Positions 45,164-53,337 of a stretch of 64,000 nt of DNA are shown piece after piece (positions within the stretch are counted from its first letter, which is position 1; every line of letters starts with the position of its first letter). Source of the stretch: Primorskyibacter aestuariivivens (GTDB lineage: Bacteria > Pseudomonadota > Alphaproteobacteria > Rhodobacterales > Rhodobacteraceae); NCBI RefSeq assembly GCF_028023675.1, contig NZ_JAQIOZ010000002.1, forward strand, positions 17,268 to 81,267, written 5' to 3'. Made by a program: the position numbers and the translations under genes. Under the pieces are notes generated by a model, which was not told the origin of the DNA, searched no databases, and saw nothing but the letters and a program-made list of their open reading frames with translations.

Positions 45164-46264
45164 CTACAGAGCGCGCCTCCGCCACACCGTCATGACATCC
45201 GCCCCAACCGGGCGCAGCGCGGCCCGCGTGAAGCGTTGTGCCTCACCCAGCCGTTCGATGCCCAGCGCGCCCAGCGCCGGTTGCCCCTCGGCCCCCAGCG
45301 CCATTCCGGCGGTAAAGGTGATAAGCTCGTCCACCAGACCCGCCGAGAGAAGTGAGGCCGCCAGTTGCCCGCCGCCTTCGCAGAACACCCGCGTCAGACC
45401 AGCCGCGCCGAGGCCTTGCAAAACGGACCGCATGTCGATCTGGCGACCCGACAGGCTGCATTCGATCAGCGTCGCGCCCAGACCTTCCCACGCCTGCTTC
45501 AGCAGCGGGTCGGCATCCGAGCCATGGCAGAGCCAGACCGGTACGTCATTGGCGGTTTTGGCCAGTTGGCTCATCAGCGGCACATCCAGACGGCGTGACA
45601 CGACCACCCGTACCGGTTGGCGCGTCACGCCCATGTCGCGGACGGTGAGCGACGGGTCATCGGCCCGCGCCGTGCCGGCCCCGACCATCACCGCGTCATG
45701 GCTGGCACGCTGCGCATGAACCATGCGGCGCGCCTCAGACCCGGTGATCCACTGGCTTTCGCCGGTGGCCGTGGCGATGCGCCCGTCCAGCGTGGTGGCA
45801 AGTTTCAGGGTCAGAAAGGGCCGCCCCTGTTCCTGTTTGAAGAAAAACCCGGCGTGATCGCGCGCGGCCTCTTCAAAGCCCGGTCCGGTGATCACCTCGA
45901 TCCCCGCCGCGCGCAGCATGGCAAAGCCCTGTCCGGCGACACGCGGGTCGCGGTCCTCGAAAGGCGCCACGACACGGGCCACCCCGGCCTTGATCAGCGC
46001 CTCGGCGCAGGGCGGTGTCTGGCCATGATGTGCACAGGGTTCCAGCGTGACATAGACGGTGGCCCCACGGGCCAATTCCCCCGCCTGCGCCAATGCCTCG
46101 GTCTCGGCATGGGGCCGACCGCCCGGTTGGGTCCAGCCGCGCCCGACAACGCGGTCGCCCTGCACGATCACACAGCCCACCGCCGGGTTGGGCCAGCAAT
46201 TGCCCTGCCCCCGCCGCCCCAATCGCAGCGCATGCGCCATGTGGCGGCGGTGGTCGTCGCTCAT
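45164..46264 (-). CDS. ribD: Bifunctional riboflavin biosynthesis deaminase/reductase
   Basis: A 366-residue two-domain enzyme. The N-terminal zinc deaminase has PHAETEAL and PCAHHGQTPPCAEAL. The C-terminal NADPH reductase begins near RPFLTLKLATTLDGRIA and ends with the EGGGQLAASLLSAGLVDEL block. It catalyses the second and third steps of riboflavin synthesis. The start was set at MSDDHRRHMAHAL, where the family begins. nrdR lies just upstream with 7 bases between, as in many alphaproteobacteria. Confidence 0.96.
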   Translation of the reverse strand: MSDDHRRHMAHALRLGRRGQGNCWPNPAVGCVIVQGDRVVGRGWTQPGGRPHAETEALAQAGELARGATVYVTLEPCAHHGQTPPCAEALIKAGVARVVAPFEDRDPRVAGQGFAMLRAAGIEVITGPGFEEAARDHAGFFFKQEQGRPFLTLKLATTLDGRIATATGESQWITGSEARRMVHAQRASHDAVMVGAGTARADDPSLTVRDMGVTRQPVRVVVSRRLDVPLMSQLAKTANDVPVWLCHGSDADPLLKQAWEGLGATLIECSLSGRQIDMRSVLQGLGAAGLTRVFCEGGGQLAASLLSAGLVDELITFTAGMALGAEGQPALGALGIERLGEAQRFTRAALRPVGADVMTVWRRRAL

Positions 46265-46271
46265 ACCGGTG

Positions 46272-46739
46272 TCAGCTCTCGGTGCCCGGGTCGGGGCGCA
46301 GTTCGCTGACGAATTTGTCGAAATCGTCAGCGGCCTGGAAGTTCTTGTAAACGCTGGCAAAACGCACATAGGCCACGGTGTCGATCCGGGCCAATGCCTC
46401 CATCACGATCTCGCCGATCTGCTTGGAGGGGATGTCGGTCTCGCCCATGCTTTCGAGACGCCGCACGATCCCGGAAATCATCTGGTCGATGCGTTCGGGT
46501 TCGACGGGGCGTTTCTGCATCGAGATGCGGATCGAGCGTTCCAGCTTGTCGCGGTCGAAATCCTCGCGGCGGCCGTTGGATTTGATCACCACAAGGTCGC
46601 GCAGCTGGACGCGCTCATAGGTGGTAAAGCGTCCGCCACAGGCCGGGCAAAAGCGCCTGCGCCGGATGGAGACATGGTCCTCGGCTGGCCTGGAATCCTT
46701 GACCTGGGTGTCGATATTTCCGCAAAACGGGCAGCGCAT
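46272..46739 (-). CDS. nrdR: Transcriptional repressor NrdR
   Basis: A 155-residue repressor of ribonucleotide reductase genes. The N-terminal zinc ribbon has Cys at 3, 6, 31 and 34 (CPFC...FCPACGGRF) and the following ATP-cone domain starts [21 protein letters not shown]/dATP binding sets its DNA affinity. The ATG is preceded by GAGGGGGAC; an in-frame ATG 17 codons upstream is rejected because the zinc ribbon begins the family. Confidence 0.96.
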   Translation of the reverse strand: MRCPFCGNIDTQVKDSRPAEDHVSIRRRRFCPACGGRFTTYERVQLRDLVVIKSNGRREDFDRDKLERSIRISMQKRPVEPERIDQMISGIVRRLESMGETDIPSKQIGEIVMEALARIDTVAYVRFASVYKNFQAADDFDKFVSELRPDPGTES

Positions 46740-46998
46740 GGGCCGTCCCCCTCTTCTCTGTTCCGCCTCTTTATGGGTCTCGTCGCCCATTTATCCACAA
46801 AGTATAGAAGACATGCCTGCATTTGGGTAGAGGGGAAATGCGTGGCCAAGATGAGGGTATCCTCTATGTCCAACCGTGCAGACGCGTCAGCTTTCGCAGA
46901 GCCGCACAGTCCCTGTGCATCGGGATTTTGATGGTTGCGCTTGGCGATTGCACGATTAGCTTCCAGTCACGCAACACGCGACAAAACAGGACACTCAG

Positions 46999-47871
46999 AT
47001 GACCGATCCCACCCCCTATACCCCGCCCGAGGTCTGGACCTGGGAGAAACCCAATGGCGGCGCGTTTGCCTCGACCAACCGGCCCGTTGCCGGTGCGACC
47101 CATGAAAAGGCGCTGCCGGTCGGCAAGCACCCGTTCCAGCTCTATTCACAGGGCACCCCCAATGGGGTCAAGGTGACAATCATGTTCGAAGAGTTGCTGG
47201 AGGCCGGGTATGACGCGGAATACGACGCCTGGCTGATCCGCATTAACGACGGGGACCAGTTCGGGTCGGGGTTTGTGGACATTAACCCGAATTCCAAGAT
47301 CCCGGCGCTTCTGGACCGTTCTGGCGACAAGCCAGTGCGCGTGTTCGAAAGCGCGGCAATCCTGATGCACCTGTCTGAAAAATTCGGGAACGCCTTTCAG
47401 GTCAAGGATCCGGCGGACCGGCCCGAAATGCTGTCCTGGCTGTTCTGGCAAATGGGCAGCGCGCCCTATCTCGGCGGCGGGTTCGGGCATTTCTACGCCT
47501 ACGCGCCGCAGAAGTGGCAATACCCGATTGATCGCTACGCCATGGAGGTGAAACGGCAGTTGGACGTGCTGGACCGGCATCTGGCGGATCGTGACTGGAT
47601 CGCGGGCGACACCTATACGATCGCGGATATGGCGATCTGGCCGTGGTATGGCGGCACGGTCATGGGCTGGCAGTACAAGGCTGGCACTTTCCTGGATGTG
47701 AAAAGCTACAAGAACGTGGTGGAATGGGCCGAACGTATCTATGAGCGGCCCGCAGTCAAGCGGGGGCGCATGGTGAACCGCATCGGCGGCGATCCGGCCA
47801 TGCAGTTGCATGAACGTCACGCGGCCTCGGATTTCGACACGAATACGGAAGACAAACGGCGGGCAGGATAG
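46999..47871 (+). CDS. yghU: Glutathione S-transferase family disulfide-bond oxidoreductase, YghU type
   Basis: A 290-residue protein with an N-terminal extension (PPEVWTWEKPNGGAFASTNRPVAGATHEKALPVGKHPFQLYSQGTPNGVKV in recognisable blocks) that is typical of YghU, followed by GST N- and C-terminal domains. The FESAAILMHLSEKFG segment is the glutathione-binding ESxA region. YghU-type proteins bind two glutathione molecules and reduce disulfides. It is flanked by an unrelated convergent gene. Confidence 0.93.
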   Translation: MTDPTPYTPPEVWTWEKPNGGAFASTNRPVAGATHEKALPVGKHPFQLYSQGTPNGVKVTIMFEELLEAGYDAEYDAWLIRINDGDQFGSGFVDINPNSKIPALLDRSGDKPVRVFESAAILMHLSEKFGNAFQVKDPADRPEMLSWLFWQMGSAPYLGGGFGHFYAYAPQKWQYPIDRYAMEVKRQLDVLDRHLADRDWIAGDTYTIADMAIWPWYGGTVMGWQYKAGTFLDVKSYKNVVEWAERIYERPAVKRGRMVNRIGGDPAMQLHERHAASDFDTNTEDKRRAG

Positions 47872-47888
47872 GCAAGGGGCTCGCGGGG

Positions 47889-48815
47889 TTACGTCAGCGT
47901 CAACCCCGGAAACGTCACATGCACCAGGGCGTGATCGCTGGCGTGGGGACGCCCCGTGAGGCGCGCACGCGGGCTGGGGCCATGGCGTCGGACATCGGCG
48001 GCCATGCCCTGCCGGATCACCTGAGGCACCACCCCGGGAAAGGCCGTTGCCAGCGCGGGGGAGACCAGCACCCGGTCCGGGCGCGACAGCAGATGCGTGT
48101 CCGGGGTCTCATATGTCCAGGCCGGCGTTCCCCCACCCCGCGCCATGAGATCCACCGCAAACCCGTCGGCCAGAGGAGCCAGCGCCGCGGGGCTGGCCTC
48201 CGATGCGGGTTCGTTGAAATCCCCAAGGATGATCCAGCGCGCCTCTGCCGGATGTTCAAAGGCCCGTTCAATCACCGCGCGGACGCCGCGGGCCTCGGCC
48301 TGTCGGACCTGCCGGGCGCGGTCCGGGTCCGGATAAGGTGCCTTGAAATGGCAGATAAAGACTGACAGGGCGGCAAAATCCAGCTGAAGACAGTCACGTC
48401 GAAACAGCGGCTTATCGCGCAGATCGGGCGGCAAATCCATGAGCCCGAGCGCAGCGCCGCTATGCGCCGCGTGGCTTGTGACGGCCTGCGGCGCGACCCG
48501 GCTCAGCGCCGCCACGTTCAGCCCCCGCCCGTCATTGCCGGGCAGGCAGATCCGATGCGGATAGGATGCGACGTCGGCCACGCGCAGGAAACGGTTATGG
48601 AAATGGTCCAACGTGTCGCGGTCGAACACTTCCTGCAACGCCACGAGATCGGCATTTGCCGCGGCAATCACCCGGGCGGCCAGCATACGGTCTTCGACAT
48701 CCAGCACCGCCGAGGATTGTGCGCCCATATCCGCATCCACCGCGCCGTCGAGGGCGACGACGCCCTGCCTGCGTCTCAGGCGCAGGTTCTGAAGATTGTA
48801 GGTTGCGATCCGCAT
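47889..48815 (-). CDS. Endonuclease/exonuclease/phosphatase (EEP) family protein
   Basis: A 308-residue EEP-fold hydrolase. Landmarks are the start MRIATYNLQNLRLRR with the catalytic Asn, ALQEVFD with the metal-binding Glu, VFICHFKAPYPD, ILGDFNEP with the Asp-Asn pair and SDHALVHVTF at the C-terminus. The substrate is open: nuclease, inositol phosphatase or similar. The ATG is weakly supported by GGAAC upstream; the frame stays open further, but the fold begins here. Confidence 0.83.
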   Translation of the reverse strand: MRIATYNLQNLRLRRRQGVVALDGAVDADMGAQSSAVLDVEDRMLAARVIAAANADLVALQEVFDRDTLDHFHNRFLRVADVASYPHRICLPGNDGRGLNVAALSRVAPQAVTSHAAHSGAALGLMDLPPDLRDKPLFRRDCLQLDFAALSVFICHFKAPYPDPDRARQVRQAEARGVRAVIERAFEHPAEARWIILGDFNEPASEASPAALAPLADGFAVDLMARGGGTPAWTYETPDTHLLSRPDRVLVSPALATAFPGVVPQVIRQGMAADVRRHGPSPRARLTGRPHASDHALVHVTFPGLTLT

Positions 48816-49031
48816 TGCGCGTTCCGGTGGTGACACGAGACCATCAACGGCGGGATCGGGGGCCACTGTCAAGTTTCGCAATGAGGGCCGCGCCCGGCCA
48901 ACCTTGTAGACCGGAAACTTTGCGTTCAATCTGCCTCAACCTGACGTCTTGACTGGACATGCCCATGACGGTTCCGCGCGGTTCGCGACACACCACCAAG
49001 AACAGCAATCAGCAATGAAGGTCGCGGCACC

Positions 49032-49868
49032 GTGAGTTTGTTCGTCTTCTTCGCGGTCCTTCTGGCCGCGCTGCTGCATGCGAGCTGGAATGCGTTGATC
49101 AAGACGGGCGCGTCAAAGGTTACCTCCATGCTGATCCTGACGCTGGTGCAGGGCGGGTTCGGCGTGGTCATTGCCGCCACCCGCCCCCTGCCCGCGACCG
49201 AGGTCATCGGGTGGCTGGCAGCATCGGGGGTGTTTCACGCAGGCTATAAGCTGTTCCTGGCCTTTGCCTATGAACAGGGTGACCTGAGCCGGGTCTATCC
49301 CATCGCACGGGGGGCCGCGCCACTGATCGTGACGGTGATCTCGGCGCTATTGGTGATCGACGTGATCCGCCCGGTGGAATATCTGGCGATTGCCATTCTG
49401 GGCTTTGGCATCGCGTTGATGGCGCGTGGCGTTTTCACCTCGGGCGAAAGCCTGCGGCTGGTGCCGCTGGCGCTGGGCTCGGCGGCGATGACGGCGGGGT
49501 ATTCGCTGGTCGATGGTTTGGGCGCGCGGGTGTCGGGCGATGCGGTGATGTATGTGGCGTGGCTGTTCATTCTGGACGCGGCTTTGTTCACGCCGGTGCT
49601 GGTCGTTCTGCGCGGTCCTGGGGTGTTCCGGGCCACACGGTGCGACTGGACCATGGGGGCAATGGCGGCGGCGGCCTCTTATGCGGCCTATGCGATTGCG
49701 GTCTGGGCCATGACGCAGGCCCCCATCGCGCTGGTCACGGCACTGCGCGAAACCTCGATCCTGTTTGCGGTGCTGATCGGCTGGCTGGTGATGGGCGACC
49801 GCATGGACCGGACCAAGGCGCTGGCGGCCATGCTCATTGTGGCGGGTGTCGTGGCGTCACGCTTTTAG
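49032..49868 (+). CDS. EamA/DMT-family transporter
   Basis: A 278-residue membrane protein with about ten helices arranged as two EamA repeats. It starts at GTG with MSLFVFFAVLLAALLHASWNALIK, and the HASWNA motif is common in this branch. A second-repeat signature is RETSILFAVLIGWLVMGDRM. The family exports metabolites; the substrate here is unknown. The methyltransferase gene begins 49 bases after its stop. Confidence 0.88.
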   Translation: MSLFVFFAVLLAALLHASWNALIKTGASKVTSMLILTLVQGGFGVVIAATRPLPATEVIGWLAASGVFHAGYKLFLAFAYEQGDLSRVYPIARGAAPLIVTVISALLVIDVIRPVEYLAIAILGFGIALMARGVFTSGESLRLVPLALGSAAMTAGYSLVDGLGARVSGDAVMYVAWLFILDAALFTPVLVVLRGPGVFRATRCDWTMGAMAAAASYAAYAIAVWAMTQAPIALVTALRETSILFAVLIGWLVMGDRMDRTKALAAMLIVAGVVASRF

Positions 49869-49917
49869 GCGCAGGAAACGGATTGAGCCAAGGGCCGGGG
49901 CGGTCCATGGTCACGCA

Positions 49918-50370
49918 ATGGCGGAACGCAGTATCAACACACCGGTCGGCACCTTGACCCTGACGGAAGAGGCGGGCGCGATCAACGCGCTGGAATGGCG
50001 TGCGGGGGCGCGGGATGAAACCCCGCTGCTTGACCGCGCTGCGGCGCAGCTTGACGCCTATTTCGCGGGCAGGTTGACAGCGTTTGACCTGCCGCTCACG
50101 CCGCGGGGCAGCACGCTTGTGCAACGGGTCTGTGCCGAGATGCAGGCAATCCCCTTGGGCGAAACCCGCAGCTATGGTGACCTGGCGCGCAAGCTGGGGG
50201 TGCCCGCACAGGCCATCGGGCAGGCCTGCGGGGCCAACCCGATCCCGGTGATCATCCCCTGCCACCGGGTATTGGGCGCAAACGGGCTGGGCGGTTTTTC
50301 CGGCGCAGGCGGGGTCGAGACAAAGGTCTGGCTGCTCCGCCATGAAGGCGCGGCAGGCTTGCTGATCTAG
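49918..50370 (+). CDS. ogt: Methylated-DNA-[protein]-cysteine S-methyltransferase
   Basis: A 150-residue suicide enzyme that repairs O6-alkylguanine. The C-terminal DNA-binding domain shows ETRSYGDLARKLGVPAQAIGQACGANPIPVIIPCHRVLG, split into usual blocks, with the acceptor Cys in PCHR. The N-terminal regulatory part is short, as in Ogt. It lies after the DMT transporter gene and may share its transcript. Confidence 0.94.
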   Translation: MAERSINTPVGTLTLTEEAGAINALEWRAGARDETPLLDRAAAQLDAYFAGRLTAFDLPLTPRGSTLVQRVCAEMQAIPLGETRSYGDLARKLGVPAQAIGQACGANPIPVIIPCHRVLGANGLGGFSGAGGVETKVWLLRHEGAAGLLI

Positions 50371-50531
50371 CGCGCGACGATTTCACAGCGTCGTTCTGGG
50401 CGGGTCTTCGCTTGCAGCGCCGGGCAAAGTGGCGCGACTCAGCAAAACAAGCTATAGTTGAAACGCCGCGCGTTATTGGTGTGGCGCGTGCATTTTTTTC
50501 AATCCAATTCATATTAAGCGAGGTGTTCCCC

Positions 50532-51215
50532 GTGCCAAAATCATCGAAACCAACCAAGGACCAACCGGTCAGCCAATCCTACCCACCGACCGTTCACACG
50601 TTTCAGGGAAATCCGGTTCGCCTGAAACTCAGGGAGACAAGCCGCCGGCTCAGGCAATTCTCGCCAGCCGAATTTGTCGCCCGTGTCCCCTATGGCAGCG
50701 ATCCGGGCAGATCGGCGGGCGAGGTCATTATCGGTGTCTGGAATGCCGTATCCACCCAATCCGGCGATCTCTTTTTCATGACGGTCGATGGCTGCGCGCG
50801 CCGCATACTGGTGCGATCTTCGTCGGACGAAGATCACGACCTCGGACCATGCACCGCGGACGAACGCGCCCGCATCACCGTTTATGACGGTGACCACGCG
50901 ACATCTCATGCGATCACCTACAAATCCGGCCTGCGACAGTTCGAAAGCGCGGCGGGCGCCTGCGTGTCCTGCGAGGAGGCGGAAGACGAAGAGCTGTCTT
51001 ACGAGCTGGCGCGCGCGCTGCCGCTGGCGGACCGCGTGCTGTATGATCCGGGACTGCACAAGGCGATTTCGCTGGTCAACCTGCGACAGCCGGAAACCGA
51101 ACCGATTGCCATTGGTATCCCACTGGCCATTGCGCTGTGCTGCATCCGCCTGAAAGTCGCTTATGACAAGGATGGCTGGAGCGGCAGTGCAGAATTCAAC
51201 TGCACCTGTCTGTGA
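50532..51215 (+). CDS. Unrecognised protein with Cys-rich C-terminus
   Basis: A 227-residue protein of no recognised family, starting at GTG with AGGTG ten bases upstream. There is no signal peptide. Cysteines cluster late in the sequence (ACVSCEE, ALCCIRLK and a terminal NCTCL). The segment ALPLADRVLYDPGLHKAISLVNLRQPE is mainly helical. It is followed nine bases later by a secreted cysteine-rich protein gene, probably in the same operon. The upstream 160 bases are more AT-rich than the surroundings and hold no gene. Confidence 0.68.
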   Translation: MPKSSKPTKDQPVSQSYPPTVHTFQGNPVRLKLRETSRRLRQFSPAEFVARVPYGSDPGRSAGEVIIGVWNAVSTQSGDLFFMTVDGCARRILVRSSSDEDHDLGPCTADERARITVYDGDHATSHAITYKSGLRQFESAAGACVSCEEAEDEELSYELARALPLADRVLYDPGLHKAISLVNLRQPETEPIAIGIPLAIALCCIRLKVAYDKDGWSGSAEFNCTCL

Positions 51216-51224
51216 GGCAAGCCC

Positions 51225-51656
51225 ATGATTACATCACGTTTGAACCGCATAGTGGCTTCTGTGCAGGGTGCCACCCGTTGGGTGGCGTTGCTGCTGGTGC
51301 TCGGGATGTCCTGCGCTCCGGCGGCCTGGGCCTATGACGAAGACAAGGGCGATGCGCCCAAGGCACCTGCGCCCGTCGACACCGGTTTTGTCAAAGTCAC
51401 GCCGGGCGATCTTCTGGTGCTATACGTCCTCCAGAACTGCGGAAGCACGTTGGAAAGCGATGCTTGCGTTCGCCAGTTTCAGGCGGAAGTGCCCAGTTCC
51501 GAATATGTCTGCGGCGACTGGATATGCCGCTGCAACGGCTACCGCGATTGCGCCAATCTTGGCATTTCCGGAAGATGTTCCACCGGGGCATGGTTCAACC
51601 CGTTCCAGCAAACCGGTGGTTGCCTCAAGGCGCTGGGACCGCTGGATCCCTTTTGA
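51225..51656 (+). CDS. Secreted cysteine-rich protein, unknown function
   Basis: A 143-residue protein with a signal peptide (ending near CAPAAWA) and a mature part with eight cysteines (NCGS, DACV, YVC, DWICRC, DCAN, GRCS, GGC), enough for four disulfides. Between them are aromatic and Gly-rich turns. It sits nine bases after another unrecognised gene and convergent to pheA. No family was recognised; a secreted structural, enzyme-like or defensive role is possible. Confidence 0.7.
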   Translation: MITSRLNRIVASVQGATRWVALLLVLGMSCAPAAWAYDEDKGDAPKAPAPVDTGFVKVTPGDLLVLYVLQNCGSTLESDACVRQFQAEVPSSEYVCGDWICRCNGYRDCANLGISGRCSTGAWFNPFQQTGGCLKALGPLDPF

Positions 51657-51700
51657 TTGACCGGCATCGGGGCGGGCATGCCCGCCCCCTTTGCGCTTGC

Positions 51701-52534
51701 TCAATCGCGACGTGGATCACGCGGATAGGTGCCGAGGATCTCCAGCATGTCGGTGAAGTAATCCAGCTCTTCCAGCGCGCGCTGCACCGCGGGGTCGTCG
51801 GGATGACCCTCGATATCGGCGTAGAACTGCGTCGCGTTGAACGACCCGCCCACCATGTAGCTTTCCAGCTTGGTCATGTTCACGCCATTGGTCGCGAACC
51901 CGCCCATCGCCTTGTAAAGCGCCGCCGGGATGTTGCGCACCTGAAAGACAAAGGTGGTCATCATGCCGTGATCGCCGCGCCGGGACATTTCGGCCTTGGG
52001 TGACATAAGCAGGAAGCGGGTGGTGTTATGCGCATGGTCCTCGATATGGCGGGCCAGGATGTGCAGCCCGTTAATCTCGGCTGCCAGGTCCGAGGCCAGA
52101 ACGCCGCTGCTCCGGTCGCCGCTTTCGGCCAGTTCCATGGCCGCACCGGCGCTGTCGGCGGCGGATTCGCCCTGAATCCCGTAGCGGCGCAGGAAATCGG
52201 CGCATTGCGGGATCAGAACCGGATGGGCGCGCACGGTCTTGATCTCTTCGATCTGCACACCGGGCAACGCCATGAGGCTGACATGCACCCGCACAAACGC
52301 TTCGCCAACGATATGCAGCCCGCTTTCGGGCAAAAGGCGGTGAATATCGGCCACCCGGCCATAGGTGGTGTTTTCCACCGGCAGCATGGCGATATCGGCG
52401 CGCTTTTCGCGCACCGCCGCAATCACATCTTCAAAGCTTCGGCAGGGCAGCGGCTCCATATCGGGGCGTGCGTCACGGCAGGCCTCGTGGCTGTAAGCGC
52501 CGGGCTCGCCCTGAAATGCTATGCGCTGGGTCAT
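51701..52534 (-). CDS. pheA: Prephenate dehydratase
   Basis: A 277-residue monofunctional enzyme that makes phenylpyruvate in phenylalanine synthesis. The catalytic domain (residues about 4-180) starts RIAFQGEPGAYSHEACRDA and includes the LPVENTTYGRVADIHRLL block. The C-terminal ACT domain (from about residue 198, TTFVFQVRNIPAALYKAMGGFATNGVNMTKLESY) binds phenylalanine for feedback control. The ATG is preceded by GGAGGGAT. No chorismate mutase domain is fused. Confidence 0.96.
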   Translation of the reverse strand: MTQRIAFQGEPGAYSHEACRDARPDMEPLPCRSFEDVIAAVREKRADIAMLPVENTTYGRVADIHRLLPESGLHIVGEAFVRVHVSLMALPGVQIEEIKTVRAHPVLIPQCADFLRRYGIQGESAADSAGAAMELAESGDRSSGVLASDLAAEINGLHILARHIEDHAHNTTRFLLMSPKAEMSRRGDHGMMTTFVFQVRNIPAALYKAMGGFATNGVNMTKLESYMVGGSFNATQFYADIEGHPDDPAVQRALEELDYFTDMLEILGTYPRDPRRD

Positions 52535-52652
52535 CACGATCCCTCCAAAAATCCCGTTTCCGGGCGTTTCGTCGCGGCTTCTATACCTTGCCACCGCGAA
52601 GGGGAAGACGTAGATACCCGCCCAACCAGTTACGCTTAGGGACTCGCGAGCA

Positions 52653-53165
52653 ATGGATACAATGACTTCGACCAAGATTCTGGGCGCGTTTTGCGGTGCG
52701 TTCCTGATCTTCCTTCTGGGCAAATGGGCGGCAGAGGTGATCTATTCCACCGGTGGCGGCCATGGCGGTGAAGAGCAAGCCTATGTCATTGAAACAGGTG
52801 ACGATGGCGCCGAAGAGGAAGCGACCGAAGGCCCGAGCCTTGAAGAGCTGATTGCCTCTGCCGATCTGGGCAAAGGCGAAAAGGTCTTTGGCAAATGCCG
52901 CGCCTGTCACAAGGTGGAAGACGGCGCCAATGGCACCGGCCCGCATCTTTATGGTGTGGTGGGTCGCGCAACCGGCGCTGTGGACGGCTTTGGCTACTCC
53001 GGCGCAATGGCCGCTGTGACGCCGGAATGGAACGTCGCCGCGCTGGACGCCTTCCTCGAAAACCCCAAAGGCTATGCGCCGGGCACCAAGATGTCGTTTG
53101 CTGGCCTGAAAAAGGCTGAAGACCGGGCCAACCTGATCGCTTGGCTGGACAGCCTCGACAACTGA
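52653..53165 (+). CDS. cycM: Membrane-anchored cytochrome c, CycM/c552 type
   Basis: A 170-residue protein with an uncleaved N-terminal membrane helix (ILGAFCGAFLIFLLGKWAAEVIY), an acidic Gly/Glu-rich linker (residues about 35-65) and a class I cytochrome c domain. The heme site is CRACHKVEDGANGTGPHLYGVVG, and the axial Met is in GTKMSFAGL. It carries electrons from the bc1 complex to terminal oxidases in alphaproteobacteria. A strong terminator lies 25 bases after the stop. Confidence 0.95.
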   Translation: MDTMTSTKILGAFCGAFLIFLLGKWAAEVIYSTGGGHGGEEQAYVIETGDDGAEEEATEGPSLEELIASADLGKGEKVFGKCRACHKVEDGANGTGPHLYGVVGRATGAVDGFGYSGAMAAVTPEWNVAALDAFLENPKGYAPGTKMSFAGLKKAEDRANLIAWLDSLDN

Positions 53166-53190
53166 TCACTCGCTGATCACTGAAAATTCG

Positions 53191-53231
53191 GACGCCGTCG
53201 CATCTGTCAGGGATGCGGCGGCGTTTCTTTT
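53191..53231 (+). terminator. Intrinsic terminator of cycM
   Basis: A long GC-rich stem (GACGCCGTCGCATC / GATGCGGCGGCGT, one wobble pair) with a seven-base loop is followed by TTTCTTTT. Confidence 0.92.
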
Positions 53232-53337
53232 ATGGGCTTTTGATCCCAGTTCACGGATAATCAACTTGAACATGGATAAGCTCGCAATTTAGCTTAATTC
53301 CAACAGGTATAAGAAGATCGAACAGCCGGAGGTAGAC

